From Rhizophagus prolifer (Eukaryota; Glomeromycota; Glomeromycetes; Glomerales; Glomeraceae): 64,000 nucleotides of DNA. A program made the position numbers and the translations under genes. The stretch covers positions 62,001 through 126,000 of the forward strand of contig NQWY01024828.1 of assembly GCA_019425655.1 (NCBI GenBank). The letters run 5' to 3'. Positions within the stretch are counted from its first letter, which is position 1. Each line of letters begins with the position of its first letter. This document shows positions 24,380 to 33,793 of the stretch, one piece after another. The notes beneath the pieces were generated by a model, which saw only the letters and a list, made by a program, of their open reading frames with translations, did not search any database and was not told the origin of the DNA.

Positions 24380-25126
24380 ATGAAAATTAGAACTATAATC
24401 ATCGAAGACGAAAAACCGGCCGTCAGAAGACTTGAAAAATTGTTGGGATTATTTTCTGATTTAGAATTAGTTACGAGCCTTAATTCTGTGGAAGAAGCCG
24501 TTGATTGGTTTCAGCAAAATGAGCATCCACAATTGATTTTTTCGGACATTGTTCTTGGTGATGGATTATCGTTTGATATTTTTGATAAAGTTTCAACCAA
24601 GGCTTTTATCATCTATACGACGGCTTTTGACCAATATACTTTGAAAGCGTTTAAACTGAACAGCATCGATTATCTTCTGAAACCGATCGAGGAAGAGGAT
24701 TTGGCAAAAGCCATTGAAAAATTCAAATCATTTCTACCAGAAGAAGGATCGGTTAATTCACAGGAAATCAGGCAAATCGTTAGAAAAGAAAAATCGACAC
24801 TTTCCAGAATTTTGGTGAAAATCGGGTACAATCTGAAAGTAGTTTCCATTAATGAAATAAGTTGTTTCTTCAGCGAGAACAAAATTGTTTACCTACAAAC
24901 CAAAGAACGAACTTATCCAACGGATTTTACATTAGACGAATTGGAAAATGTTTTGGACGAAACCAAATTTTTCCGGGTAAATAGGCAATTTATCATCAGT
25001 TCTGATTACATCAAGAATATCCATACTTCCCCAAATTATAAAGTCGATTTGGAATTTCAACCTAATGAAGAAATCACAGTGAGCAGAGAACGGGTGAAAG
25101 ATTTTAAGGATTGGCTTGCGGGATAA
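24380..25126 (+). CDS. LytTR family response regulator
   Basis: 248 residues. Receiver domain at 1-120 with acidic pair IIIEDEKPA, phosphoacceptor Asp in LIFSDIVLGDG and the Thr/Lys switch residues (IYTTAFDQY, YLLKPIEEE). A LytTR DNA-binding domain follows from about 145 (RILVKIGYNLKVVSINEISC, FFRVNRQFIIS, ITVSRERVKDFKDWL). It is the last gene of the operon and the likely partner of the LytS kinase. LytTR regulators bind direct repeats and often control their own operon; I could not identify a repeat upstream of 21872. Confidence 0.93.
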   Translation: MKIRTIIIEDEKPAVRRLEKLLGLFSDLELVTSLNSVEEAVDWFQQNEHPQLIFSDIVLGDGLSFDIFDKVSTKAFIIYTTAFDQYTLKAFKLNSIDYLLKPIEEEDLAKAIEKFKSFLPEEGSVNSQEIRQIVRKEKSTLSRILVKIGYNLKVVSINEISCFFSENKIVYLQTKERTYPTDFTLDELENVLDETKFFRVNRQFIISSDYIKNIHTSPNYKVDLEFQPNEEITVSRERVKDFKDWLAG

Positions 25127-25131
25127 AGAGA

Positions 25132-25164
25132 AACCCTTTCAGAGTTCAAAACTTTGAAAGGGTT
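25132..25164 (+). terminator. Probable terminator after the LytTR gene
   Basis: Strong stem AACCCTTTCA / TGAAAGGGTT with inner AGTT/AACT, six bases after the stop codon; no clear T-tract on either strand. Confidence 0.5.
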
Positions 25165-25191
25165 ATATAGGTTTATTTATTTTTCTTGTAA

Positions 25192-26379
25192 TTAACTGAT
25201 CACACCACTTCCAATCAGTTCATCATCAATATACCAAGCAGCAAATTGTCCTTCAGCAATTGCAGATTGAGGATTTTCAAACTCCATAAAAAATCCTTCT
25301 TCGAATTGATAAATCGTTGCTTTTTCCAATGGTTGACGGTAGCGGATTCTTGCCATCACATCCATCGATTCTCCATTTTTCAATCTCAGATCTTCACGAA
25401 CCCAATGAACTTCAGAATTATCGATTTTAAGTGCCTTTTTATATAGTCCAGGGAAACTTTTGCCTTCTCCAACAAAAAGAATGTTATTTTCCATATCTCT
25501 GTGGATGATGAAACAGCTTTCTTTATGGCCGCCAATTCCCAAGCCTTTGCTCTGTCCGATGGTAAAGAATTGTGCACCCTGATGTTTTCCAATTACTTTT
25601 CCATCTTCTTTTTTATAATTGATGTTCGCAGACAGATATTCCAGTTCTTCCTGTTTGGAATTGAAGTTTGGCTGAGGTTTATGATATTCAGCAAAATCAT
25701 TGAAAATTTCTACAATTTCGCCTTCTTTCGGGACCAATTGCTGCTGAAGAAAAGTCGGTAAACTTACTTTTCCAATGAAACAAAGTCCTTGGGAATCCTT
25801 TTTGTCGGCCGTTACCAAGCCTTGTTCTTTCGCAATTTCACGAACTTCAGGTTTTGTTAGTTCACCAATCGGAAACAACGCTTTTGACAATTGGTCTTGG
25901 CTTAATTGGCAAAGGAAATAACTTTGGTCTTTGTTATTATCTTTCCCGGCCAAAAGATGGAAAATTTCTTTCCCATTTTCATCTGTTGTAGAATGAACTC
26001 TGGCATAATGTCCTGTTGCAACCTTCTCAGCACCAAGCGATAAAGCCGTTTTCATAAACACATCGAATTTCACTTCCCGGTTGCAAAGCACATCTGGATT
26101 CGGTGTTCTGCCTTTCTGATACTCATCGAACATATAATCTACAATTCTTTCTTTGTAGAGCTCACTCATATCAATTACCTGAAACGGAATTCCTAATTTT
26201 TGTGCGACGAGAAGCGCATCATTACTGTCTTCTATCCAAGGACACTCGTCCTCCAAAGTTACCGACGCATCATTCCAGTTGCGCATAAAAAGTCCGATAA
26301 CCTCGTGACCCTGCTGTTGCAAAAGATAAGCGGTCACGCTAGAATCTACGCCTCCGGAAAGGCCCACTACTATTTTCAT
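25192..26379 (-). CDS. mnmA: tRNA-specific 2-thiouridylase MnmA
   Basis: 395 residues. The PP-loop SGGVDSSV lies at residues 8-15, the catalytic cysteines are in [11 protein letters not shown] and QGLCFIGKV, and the substrate motif [12 protein letters not shown] is present. MnmA inserts sulfur at C2 of U34 in tRNAs for Lys, Glu and Gln. The minus strand carries TACTTTTG at 26430-26437, a probable promoter box giving a leader of about 45 bases. Confidence 0.97.
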   Translation of the reverse strand: MKIVVGLSGGVDSSVTAYLLQQQGHEVIGLFMRNWNDASVTLEDECPWIEDSNDALLVAQKLGIPFQVIDMSELYKERIVDYMFDEYQKGRTPNPDVLCNREVKFDVFMKTALSLGAEKVATGHYARVHSTTDENGKEIFHLLAGKDNNKDQSYFLCQLSQDQLSKALFPIGELTKPEVREIAKEQGLVTADKKDSQGLCFIGKVSLPTFLQQQLVPKEGEIVEIFNDFAEYHKPQPNFNSKQEELEYLSANINYKKEDGKVIGKHQGAQFFTIGQSKGLGIGGHKESCFIIHRDMENNILFVGEGKSFPGLYKKALKIDNSEVHWVREDLRLKNGESMDVMARIRYRQPLEKATIYQFEEGFFMEFENPQSAIAEGQFAAWYIDDELIGSGVIS

Positions 26380-26429
26380 TTGATTTCAATTTTACGAAAC
26401 TCTTGACGGGAGTTCTTAGTTTGATGCCG

Positions 26430-26437
26430 CAAAAGTA
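26430..26437 (-). promoter_or_regulatory. -7 promoter box for mnmA
   Basis: TACTTTTG on the minus strand, matching TAnnTTTG, about 50 bases upstream of the mnmA start. Confidence 0.4.
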
Positions 26438-26492
26438 CGATTAAAATATTCGTCAAAAAACCATAATTTTAAGCATTGATAAAAACAATATT

Positions 26493-27017
26493 ATGAAGAA
26501 AATTTTCACATTAGGTTTAATAGTAATTAATATTCTTGCGTATTCTCAAATCGCCATGAATTCAGGAACACAGTCTAATCGCTGGACCTTTGGAGGTGGT
26601 TTAGGCGTTGGATTCGGAAGTAATTCTTATTTCAATCTGCAAGTTTCCCCTAGAGTTGGTTATAAAATTACAGACCAATTGGAAGGCGGGATCATTGGAA
26701 ATGTTTCCTGGCAAAGCTCAGACTATTACAAATCAACAATGTTCGGAGTTGGTCCTTTTGTAAATTATTATTTTGCAAGATCGTTTTTTATTGGCGCCAA
26801 TCTTCAGCAATATTTCATCAATTCAAAAGAAAAATTCACAGGGTACAAATTTGATACAGATGAAACTGCGTTATATCTTGGCGGCGGCTATATGCAGAGT
26901 CTGGGCAATAATGCTTTTGTACAATTCGGGATTATGTATAATGTGCTTTGGAAAGAGAGAAGCAGTATTTTTAGTTCAGGTTTTATTCCTAGTGTCGGAT
27001 TTGTGGTAGGGTTATAA
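26493..27017 (+). CDS. Outer-membrane beta-barrel protein (OmpW/porin-type small barrel)
   Basis: 174 residues with a signal peptide (FTLGLIVINILAYSQ), then alternating-residue strands rich in Gly and aromatics: WTFGGGLGVGFGSNSYFNL, GYKITDQLEGGIIGNVSW, FGVGPFVNYYF and a closing SGFIPSVGFVVGL that ends in the usual aromatic-rich barrel strand style. About eight strands are expected. This is the common small barrel superfamily of Bacteroidota; substrate or role unknown. Single gene. Confidence 0.82.
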   Translation: MKKIFTLGLIVINILAYSQIAMNSGTQSNRWTFGGGLGVGFGSNSYFNLQVSPRVGYKITDQLEGGIIGNVSWQSSDYYKSTMFGVGPFVNYYFARSFFIGANLQQYFINSKEKFTGYKFDTDETALYLGGGYMQSLGNNAFVQFGIMYNVLWKERSSIFSSGFIPSVGFVVGL

Positions 27018-27022
27018 AAAAA

Positions 27023-27075
27023 TAAAGCTCTCCTTCATTTTCATCATTGTGTGTTTTAAGGTAGAATAGGAGAGC
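27023..27075 (-). terminator. Terminator of the Crp/Fnr gene
   Basis: Stem GCTCTCCT / AGGAGAGC around a 33-base loop; the T-rich tail (TTTATTTTTTTAT) is on the minus strand, so it ends the transcript of the gene at 27130. Confidence 0.55.
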
Positions 27076-27129
27076 CTTATTATGAGCAGCAAATGTATAA
27101 CCAAATTTTGAGGTAAAAATTAACGTTTG

Positions 27130-27714
27130 TTAATTTCCTCGTAAAATTCGTTTTTTTATTCTGCTTAATGAGACAGGAGTGATTCCCAGAAGGGATGCGA
27201 CATACTTAGAAGGTACTTTTTTAAGAACCTCCGCATTCTCTTCAAGGTGTTTCTGATAACGCTCTTCGGGATTGAGTAACACAAAATCTTCAATATTATT
27301 AAGTAAAATTCCAATCATCATTAGAAACATATTTCCACGCAAATTATTAAGCGAAATGCTTTTCTGTGCGCCTTTGTCTATGGCATCATAAGTCAGTTCA
27401 AAAACTTCTGTTTCTCCCACAGATTGATAATAAAATCTTGAAGGACGTTTAAAAATAATCCCTCCATAATTGCCGACAAAGCTTTTCTTATTATGAAAAA
27501 GCATTGTCTTTTCTGTACCGTTTTCCAAAAGATGATAGACCCGAATAATACCACTTTTAATATAAAAAACCTTGGTGTTATTGTCACCGGGAGAAATAAA
27601 AACCTCGCCCGATTTGTACTTTTTAAAAGATATTGATGGCAATAGTAATTCTAAATCTTCTGGAGTAAGCCCTGGAATGTTTCTTAATAAATAATCTTTT
27701 AATTCAGTTGTCAT
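27130..27714 (-). CDS. Crp/Fnr family transcriptional regulator
   Basis: 194 residues: cyclic-nucleotide-binding-type jelly roll at about 20-120 (FKKYKSGEVFISPGDNNTKV, FYIKSGIIRVYHLLENG) and a winged-helix domain at the end (VPSKYVASLLGITPVSLSRI). The Glu-Arg pair that binds cAMP in Crp is not evident, and there are no Fnr cysteines, so the ligand is unknown. A second member of this family lies at 41365. It sits downstream of clpC but behind clpC's terminator, so it has its own transcript. Confidence 0.92.
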   Translation of the reverse strand: MTTELKDYLLRNIPGLTPEDLELLLPSISFKKYKSGEVFISPGDNNTKVFYIKSGIIRVYHLLENGTEKTMLFHNKKSFVGNYGGIIFKRPSRFYYQSVGETEVFELTYDAIDKGAQKSISLNNLRGNMFLMMIGILLNNIEDFVLLNPEERYQKHLEENAEVLKKVPSKYVASLLGITPVSLSRIKKRILRGN

Positions 27715-27721
27715 ATTGATA

Positions 27722-27751
27722 TAAAAAGACCACCTAAATGTTTAGGTGGTC
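27722..27751 (-). terminator. clpC terminator overlapping the stop codon
   Basis: Perfect 11-base stem GACCACCTAAA / TTTAGGTGGTC with a two-base loop, then five T on the minus strand. The stem's first bases are part of the clpC TGA stop codon (27750-27752). Confidence 0.85.
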
Positions 27752-30254
27752 AAAAACGTGATTCGCCTTCCAGTCCATCCTTAGCTTCATTAACTTTAAG
27801 AACAACTTTTTGTCCTTCACTGAATTGTTTATTAACCAGCATCTCTGCTAACAGGTCTTCGATGTACTTCTGGATAGCTCGTTTAAGAGGTCTGGCTCCA
27901 AAATCTTTATCCCATCCTTTCTCAGCAATAAAATCTTTGGCCTCATCAGTTAATTCAACTTTATAGCCTAATTTTTCAAGTCTGCTGTAAAGTTTTCCTA
28001 ATTCAAGGTCGATGATTCTTCTGATATCTGTTTGCTCAAGAGAATTAAAGATAATAATATCATCGATTCTGTTCAGGAATTCAGGAGCAAAGGCTTTTTT
28101 CAATGCACTTTCGATCGTTGATCTTGCTCTTGCATCCGAATTGGTTTTTTTCGCATTAGTTCCGAAACCAACACCGTCACCGAAATCTTTCAAGTCTCTG
28201 GTTCCGATGTTAGAAGTCAGGATGATAATCGTATTTCTAAAATCAATTTTTCGTCCAAGAGAATCTGTTACGTGACCTTCATCCAAAATTTGCAATAAAA
28301 TATTGAAAACATCTGGATGCGCCTTTTCAATTTCGTCCAAAAGAACAACCGCGTAAGGTTTTCTTCTAACAGCTTCGGTTAATTGTCCACCTTCTTCGTA
28401 TCCAACATATCCCGGAGGCGCACCAACCAATCTTGATACGGCAAATTTCTCCATGTATTCACTCATATCAATTCGGATCAATGCTTCATCAGAATCAAAT
28501 AATTCACGTGCCATTACTTTCGCCAATTCGGTTTTACCGACACCTGTTGTTCCAAGGAAAATGAATGTTCCGATAGGTCTGTTCGGATCCTTCAATCCGG
28601 CTCTGTTTCTTTGGATGGCTTTCACAACTTTCTTAACAGCATCTTCCTGACCAATCACTTTTCCATTAAGTTTTTCGTCCATCTGAGCCAGTTTATCCAG
28701 TTCGTTTTTACCAACTTTGGTTACAGGAACGCCACTCATCATAGAAACGACTTCCGCAACATTTTCTTCGGTTACTTCTTCTTTTTTCTCCTTCACATCT
28801 TTGTCCCATTGTTCCTGAGCAAGGTTAAGTTCAATCTGAAGTCTTTCTTCCTCGTCTTTCAGTTTTCTGGCTTCCAGATAATCCTGAGCTTTTACCGCTT
28901 GTTGTTTCAGTTCCTTCACTTCTTCGATACGTTTTTCGTGATCGATGATTTCGGTTGGAACTTTCATATTCTTGATATAGACTCTTGATCCCGCTTCGTC
29001 CATCGCATCAATTGCTTTGTCCGGTAAGAATCTGTCTGTGATATATCTTGCCGTCAGATTAACACAAGCATTAATCGCCTCGTCGTTATAATGAACATTG
29101 TGATGATCCTCATATTTATCTTTGATCTGATGAAGGATCTGAATCGTTTCTTCAATAGAAGTCGGTTCAACCATTACTTTTTGGAATCTTCTCTCCAAAG
29201 CGCCATCTTTTTCGATGTATTGGCGATATTCGTCCAAGGTTGTTGCTCCGATGCATTGGATTTCTCCTCTTGCCAAGGCAGGTTTGAACATATTAGAAGC
29301 GTCTAAACTTCCTGTTGAACTTCCTGCGCCGACAATCGTATGCAGTTCATCAATGAAAAGAATGACATCTCTGTTTTTTTCCAGTTCCGTCATGATCGCC
29401 TTCATTCTTTCTTCAAATTGACCACGATATTTGGTTCCGGCAACAAGACTTGCAAGATCCAACGTAATTACTCGTTTACCATAAAGAACTCTGGAAACTT
29501 TTTTCTGCTGAATTCTCAAAGCCAAACCTTCTGCGATTGCAGATTTACCAACTCCAGGTTCACCAATCAGAAGAGGATTGTTTTTCTTTCTTCTTGATAG
29601 AATCTGAGAAACACGTTCGATCTCTTTTTCACGGCCAATCACAGGATCAAGTTTGCCGTCTCTTGCTAATGCCGTTAGATCACGACCGAAGTTATCCAAA
29701 GTCGGGGTTTTACTTTTTTGAGAACCAAGATTTCCTGTTGGTTTTTTCATCTGGCTGTATGGTTCTTCTTTCTCATCGTCGTCGTCATAAGCGCTGTTTT
29801 GCGGCAATTGATCTGTGTTCTTCAACAGCGTTCTGTAAGCTTTTTGCACCGCATCATAATCGATGTCATAAGCCTGTAGGATGCTGGATGTCGGATCTTC
29901 CTGCTTGTACAGAATTCCTAATAAAAGATGTACAGTATTGATATCTGCAGATTGATATTGACGGCATTCCAGTTCTGATCTTTTTACAGCCTGATCAGCC
30001 ATTTTTGTGAAAGAAATACTTCCCATATTTGCTGTGAAAGGATTAGTGTTCACAGCACTTAAGGTTTCTATTTTTCTCTTTATCTGGGTGAGATCTGCAC
30101 TAAGATTTTCCAGGATTTCTTTTGCAGAATTTTCAGTCTTGATAATTCCTAAAAGGAAATGTTCAGTATTCAGAAACTCACTCTGCAAACGTCGTGCTTC
30201 ATTTTTGCTTTGCTTGAACACGCGGTTCAAACCATCTGAAAATTTATAATCCAT
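27750..30254 (-). CDS. clpC: ATP-dependent Clp protease ATP-binding subunit ClpC
   Basis: 834 residues. Two Clp N-terminal repeats (about 4-145: [26 protein letters not shown]), an acidic linker, AAA1 with Walker [11 protein letters not shown] and Walker [13 protein letters not shown], a UVR-type coiled middle segment ([16 protein letters not shown]) and AAA2 with [10 protein letters not shown] and [18 protein letters not shown]. ClpC unfolds proteins for ClpP and often works with adaptor proteins. The linker (about 140-170) is rich in Asp, Glu and Lys. Its stop codon is built into its terminator stem. Confidence 0.97.
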   Translation of the reverse strand: MDYKFSDGLNRVFKQSKNEARRLQSEFLNTEHFLLGIIKTENSAKEILENLSADLTQIKRKIETLSAVNTNPFTANMGSISFTKMADQAVKRSELECRQYQSADINTVHLLLGILYKQEDPTSSILQAYDIDYDAVQKAYRTLLKNTDQLPQNSAYDDDDEKEEPYSQMKKPTGNLGSQKSKTPTLDNFGRDLTALARDGKLDPVIGREKEIERVSQILSRRKKNNPLLIGEPGVGKSAIAEGLALRIQQKKVSRVLYGKRVITLDLASLVAGTKYRGQFEERMKAIMTELEKNRDVILFIDELHTIVGAGSSTGSLDASNMFKPALARGEIQCIGATTLDEYRQYIEKDGALERRFQKVMVEPTSIEETIQILHQIKDKYEDHHNVHYNDEAINACVNLTARYITDRFLPDKAIDAMDEAGSRVYIKNMKVPTEIIDHEKRIEEVKELKQQAVKAQDYLEARKLKDEEERLQIELNLAQEQWDKDVKEKKEEVTEENVAEVVSMMSGVPVTKVGKNELDKLAQMDEKLNGKVIGQEDAVKKVVKAIQRNRAGLKDPNRPIGTFIFLGTTGVGKTELAKVMARELFDSDEALIRIDMSEYMEKFAVSRLVGAPPGYVGYEEGGQLTEAVRRKPYAVVLLDEIEKAHPDVFNILLQILDEGHVTDSLGRKIDFRNTIIILTSNIGTRDLKDFGDGVGFGTNAKKTNSDARARSTIESALKKAFAPEFLNRIDDIIIFNSLEQTDIRRIIDLELGKLYSRLEKLGYKVELTDEAKDFIAEKGWDKDFGARPLKRAIQKYIEDLLAEMLVNKQFSEGQKVVLKVNEAKDGLEGESRF

Positions 30255-30380
30255 AATTAAAAATATTCACTAAGTTATGTTTTTTATAAACAATCCTACA
30301 ATAATTAATTGTAAAATTTAAATATTTGGTTGCAAATTAATTGCCAACTCAAAAAACAGGACTTTATGACATTAATTTTT

Positions 30381-30409
30381 TTGTTGCTTCAAAAAAATGT
30401 TTAGGTTTG
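30381..30409 (+). promoter_or_regulatory. Promoter for the YgjV-like gene
   Basis: TTG at 30381-30383 and TAGGTTTG at 30402-30409 with 18 bases between; the ATG at 30430 lies 20 bases downstream, which supports that start over an earlier in-frame TTG. Confidence 0.45.
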
Positions 30410-30429
30410 TAGTCCTCAAAAATCAATAC

Positions 30430-30645
30430 ATGAACAATTGGGCAGAATATGTCGGTTACCTGGCTTCCGCATTTGTGGTTGGAAGCTTTTTATTAAAACA
30501 AATTAAAATGATCCGTATGATCAATCTTCTGGGCTGTATCTGCTTTGTAATCTATGGGATATACAGCGGAATGCTTTGGCCGATTATTATACCGAATGCT
30601 GTCCTGGCATTGGTTCAGATTTATCATCTAATAAAAAACGATTAA
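30430..30645 (+). CDS. Small YgjV-like inner membrane protein
   Basis: 71 residues from the ATG at 30430. Three short membrane helices: VGYLASAFVVGSFLL, MINLLGCICFVIYGIYSG and MLWPIIIPNAVLALVQIYHL. The pattern K-x-I-K-M-I-R-x-I-N-x-x-G followed by F-x-x-Y-G is that of YgjV-type membrane proteins, of unknown function. It is three bases upstream of a glycosyltransferase gene and likely co-transcribed. Confidence 0.75.
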   Translation: MNNWAEYVGYLASAFVVGSFLLKQIKMIRMINLLGCICFVIYGIYSGMLWPIIIPNAVLALVQIYHLIKND

Positions 30646-30648
30646 AAG

Positions 30649-31749
30649 ATGAGAGTTATTGTAAGCGTTTTTAATAATCTGTATACAGACCAACGTGTTG
30701 AAAAGGTTTGTAAAACGCTTTACGATAACGGTTATCAACCAATTCTGATCGGAAATAATTGGTTAGGTGATCCGGCAATGCAGCGTCCGTATCCTTTTGT
30801 TAGGATTTCTTTAAAATCTAAAAAATTGAGATTTGCATATATAGAATTTCAACGGAAACTCTATCAGGAAATCAAAAAATATGCTGACAATAAGACCATT
30901 TTGCTAGCTAATGATCTGGAAACAATAATGCCAAATTATCTCATTTCTAAAAAATTGGGAATTCCTTTGGTTTTTGACAGCCATGAGATTTTTACAGAAA
31001 TGCCGACAATCCAGGGCCGCTGGGTGAAAAGTGTGTGGAAAAAAATCGAAAGCACTTTTATTCCAAAAATTAAAAGGATGATAACGGCAAGTGATTCCTA
31101 TGCCAACTGGTTTGTAAAAGAATATGGGATTAATAAACCTGTTGTTGTGAAAAATTTTCCGAAGAAATTAGAATTTAATGGAGCGAATGAAAATTCTCCC
31201 AAAATTATTCTTTACCAAGGCTGGCTCAATTATTCGCGGGGTATTGATAAAGCCATTCTTGCAATGCAATCGATTAACAATGCAGAACTTTGGATTGCCG
31301 GCGGCGGTCCAATGGAAAAAGAATTCAAAGAAATTGCTAATCATGCTAATGTTTCGGATAAAGTTAAATTTCTTGGAAAACTTCATCCGGAAGATCTTCG
31401 CAAATTGACGCCAAAGGCTGATGTAGGGATCAGCATCGAAGAAAATAATGGACTGAGTTATTACTATTCTTTACCCAACAAAATTTCAGATTACATCCAA
31501 TCCAGAGTCCCCGTTGTCGTATCAGATTTTCCGGAAATGAAGAATATTGTGAATACTTTCGGTGTTGGAGAAATCATAGAAAATCATTCTCCCGAACATC
31601 TTGCGGAGAAACTGAACACAGTTTTGGAAAAAGGGAAAGCATCTTATTTATACAATCTCAATGTGGCTGCGGATGAGCTCTGCTGGGAAAATCAAGAAGA
31701 AAAGATTCTAAAAATCTTTGCAGATGCCAGCAAGGAAATTCTTCAATAA
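30649..31749 (+). CDS. Glycosyltransferase family 4 protein
   Basis: 366 residues of GT-B fold. N-terminal domain with VSVFNNLYTDQRVEKVCKTL and FDSHEIF; C-terminal domain with QGWLNYSRGIDKAILAM, ELWIAGGGPMEKEFKEI, VKFLGKLHPEDL and the donor-site region VGISIEENNGLSYYYSLPNK followed by IQSRVPVVVSDFPEM. Family 4 enzymes transfer sugars from nucleotide donors with retention. Whether it works on cell-surface polysaccharide or lipid is unknown; no other sugar genes are beside it apart from the membrane protein that precedes it. Confidence 0.88.
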   Translation: MRVIVSVFNNLYTDQRVEKVCKTLYDNGYQPILIGNNWLGDPAMQRPYPFVRISLKSKKLRFAYIEFQRKLYQEIKKYADNKTILLANDLETIMPNYLISKKLGIPLVFDSHEIFTEMPTIQGRWVKSVWKKIESTFIPKIKRMITASDSYANWFVKEYGINKPVVVKNFPKKLEFNGANENSPKIILYQGWLNYSRGIDKAILAMQSINNAELWIAGGGPMEKEFKEIANHANVSDKVKFLGKLHPEDLRKLTPKADVGISIEENNGLSYYYSLPNKISDYIQSRVPVVVSDFPEMKNIVNTFGVGEIIENHSPEHLAEKLNTVLEKGKASYLYNLNVAADELCWENQEEKILKIFADASKEILQ

Positions 31750-31750
31750 T

Positions 31751-31758
31751 TAACTTTG
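31751..31758 (+). promoter_or_regulatory. -7 box for the DUF4251 gene
   Basis: TAACTTTG matches TAnnTTTG, directly after the glycosyltransferase stop codon and 58 bases before the start codon. Confidence 0.4.
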
Positions 31759-31816
31759 TAGTAATTTCAAAATCTAAGTTGTACAGTTTTTGATTCAATC
31801 CAATAAAATATCTATT

Positions 31817-32332
31817 ATGAAATCTTTTGTAATAATGGTTGTAGCTGTTTTTTCTCTATTGAGTTGCAGTTCACAAATATATCTTGACCCTACGACGCTG
31901 AGTTCTGTTGTAGAAAAAAAAGAGTTTGATTTCAATGCATCAAGAGCATTTCCAACCAATTATGACGTTATTAATGTAATGAACTCAATACCTGGTTCTA
32001 CGGGAACCCGGCTTTTGAATCTTGATCCTGGCTATGGATTCAATCTGAAAAAAAATTTGTTTAGTGTTGCTTTACCTTATTTTGGAAGAGCTTTTAATGT
32101 TAATCCTGGCGATGCTACAAAAGGTGGTTTGACTTTCGAATCTAAAGAATTCACGGTGAAACAATCCACAAGTAAAAAAGGAAATACACTATTGGTAATT
32201 ACGCCCAATGATCAAAGAGAAAATTATGTTTTCAATCTGGAAATTTTCAAAAACGGGAGTGCATTTCTGTCGATTCAATCCAATAACAGGCAGCCAATCA
32301 GCTTTGACGGAAATATTTCGGCTCCAAAGTAA
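31817..32332 (+). CDS. DUF4251 domain-containing lipoprotein
   Basis: 171 residues from the ATG at 31817. Lipoprotein signal with lipobox FSLLSC (Cys 17). The DUF4251 body follows: VEKKEFDFNASRAFPTNYDV, LDPGYGFNLKKNLFSVALPY, FGRAFNVNPGDATKGGLTFE, SIQSNNRQPISFDGNI. Members are small outer-membrane-associated proteins of Bacteroidota with unknown role. TAACTTTG at 31751-31758 is a likely promoter box. Confidence 0.85.
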   Translation: MKSFVIMVVAVFSLLSCSSQIYLDPTTLSSVVEKKEFDFNASRAFPTNYDVINVMNSIPGSTGTRLLNLDPGYGFNLKKNLFSVALPYFGRAFNVNPGDATKGGLTFESKEFTVKQSTSKKGNTLLVITPNDQRENYVFNLEIFKNGSAFLSIQSNNRQPISFDGNISAPK

Positions 32333-33319
32333 TTAGTTTCCAAATAATTTTTTAACAAATTCACTGGCTTCGGAACTTGGATTAGATAAAAGTTCTGAAG
32401 CATTTTTTTTATGTTCCTGGAAAGAATTGGCAAGAAGGAGATCATTTTTAGCTTTCTCAAGAATATACTCTCTCACCCAAAATTCGAAGCGCTTCTGAGC
32501 CTGGTTTTTTCTGGTTTCAAAAAAAGTTCCGTTTTTAGTTTTTAACGTGATATAATTCTCGATTTTATTATAGATTTCATCCAATCCTGTTTTCTCTAAA
32601 GCCGAACCCAAAATCACCGGAATTTTCCAGTCTTTTTCTTTCGGAGTAATGAATTGTAAAGCTCTTGTGAGTTCGGTTTTTGTCATTTTAGCCTTAGATA
32701 GATTCTCGGAATTAACTTTATTAATGAAAATCAAATCTGCCATTTCCATTATTCCGCGTTTAATACCCTGTAACTCATCACCGGTTCCGATGACTTTCAG
32801 AAAAAGAAAAACGTCGGTAATATCATTCACCAAAGTTTCACTTTGTCCAACACCAACGGTTTCTATCAGGATATAATCAAAACCTGCGGCTTCGCAAATC
32901 AAAAGACTTTCAAAAGTCGTATTCGCAATTCCACCAAGAAATCCGGAACTCGGACTTGGCCGGATAAATGCGTTTGGATCTTTTGCCAACTCTTCCATTC
33001 TGGTTTTGTCGCCAAGAATACTGCCTTTGTTGATCGAGGAACTTGGATCAATCGCCAGAACAGCGACTTTTTTTCCTTGTTTGATAGCATATTTTCCAAA
33101 GCTTTCTATGAAGGTTGATTTGCCAGCGCCGGGAACACCTGTAATTCCAACCCGGACAGATTTTCCTGTGAATGGCAAAATTTCCTTCAGTAACTGATCG
33201 GCAATTTCCCGATGTTCAGGCTTTTTACTTTCAATCAATGTAATGGCTTTTCCCAAAATCCTTTTATTAGAAGATTTGATTCCGTTGATGTAATCTTGTA
33301 AACTGATTGATTTGTTCAT
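32333..33319 (-). CDS. meaB: Methylmalonyl-CoA mutase-associated GTPase MeaB
   Basis: 328 residues. G1 motif GVPGAGKSTFIESFG, Walker B AVLAIDPSSS with KGSILGDKTRM, ETVGVGQSE and guanine-specificity NKVNSE are all in place; LPFTGKSVRVGITG marks the ArgK/MeaB family. MeaB loads and protects the adenosylcobalamin cofactor of methylmalonyl-CoA mutase. The large mutase subunit gene lies 470 bases upstream on the same strand, with a plus-strand cytochrome gene between them. The stop codon abuts that of the DUF4251 gene. Confidence 0.95.
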   Translation of the reverse strand: MNKSISLQDYINGIKSSNKRILGKAITLIESKKPEHREIADQLLKEILPFTGKSVRVGITGVPGAGKSTFIESFGKYAIKQGKKVAVLAIDPSSSINKGSILGDKTRMEELAKDPNAFIRPSPSSGFLGGIANTTFESLLICEAAGFDYILIETVGVGQSETLVNDITDVFLFLKVIGTGDELQGIKRGIMEMADLIFINKVNSENLSKAKMTKTELTRALQFITPKEKDWKIPVILGSALEKTGLDEIYNKIENYITLKTKNGTFFETRKNQAQKRFEFWVREYILEKAKNDLLLANSFQEHKKNASELLSNPSSEASEFVKKLFGN

Positions 33320-33378
33320 TGGGAATTTGGAATTATTACAAATTAGGAGTTAGGTAATTTTCGGAATCTTATATTTTT

Positions 33379-33386
33379 TATTTTTG
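33379..33386 (+). promoter_or_regulatory. -7 box for the cytochrome gene
   Basis: TATTTTTG, 21 bases before the ATG at 33408. Confidence 0.4.
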
Positions 33387-33407
33387 ATAAGAATAAAATC
33401 CAAAAAT

Positions 33408-33701
33408 ATGAAAAAAACGATATATGCCTTATGTTTTGTAGGCGCAATTATCTACTCTTGTACAACAAAAACAGTGGCGACCTCAACGGCTTCCATCAAC
33501 ACTAGCGCAGAATACGTGACCAAAGGTAAAACCGTATTTGACCAACGTTGTGGCAAATGCCACGGGCTTCCGGAAGCTTCTGACCACACGCCGGAACAAT
33601 GGAACAAAATCATCGCAAGAATGGCTCCCAAGGCGAAACTGAACCCGGAAGAAACCAACTGGGTTCTGGCTTACGTAACGGTTAATGCGAAGAAAAATTA
33701 A
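33408..33701 (+). CDS. Small c-type cytochrome lipoprotein
   Basis: 97 residues from the ATG at 33408. Lipoprotein signal (CFVGAIIYSC, Cys 16) and one heme-binding CxxCH (RCGKCHGLPEASDHTPEQW); a Met near the C-terminal half (IIARMAPKAKL) may be the distal ligand. The sequence resembles the heme domains used as small electron carriers in the periplasm. No oxidase or reductase lies beside it, so the partner is unknown. Confidence 0.85.
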   Translation: MKKTIYALCFVGAIIYSCTTKTVATSTASINTSAEYVTKGKTVFDQRCGKCHGLPEASDHTPEQWNKIIARMAPKAKLNPEETNWVLAYVTVNAKKN

Positions 33702-33705
33702 ATTA

Positions 33706-33735
33706 AAAGGAAACCAATCAATGGTTTCCTTTTTC
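33706..33735. terminator. Bidirectional terminator between the cytochrome and mutase genes
   Basis: Stem AGGAAACCA / TGGTTTCCT with a five-base loop and T-rich tails on both strands. Confidence 0.8.
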
Positions 33736-33793
33736 TTGTAGAATATCTTTCCAAATTTCCAAATATGGCACTTGTATTCGGATATCAAATTTT

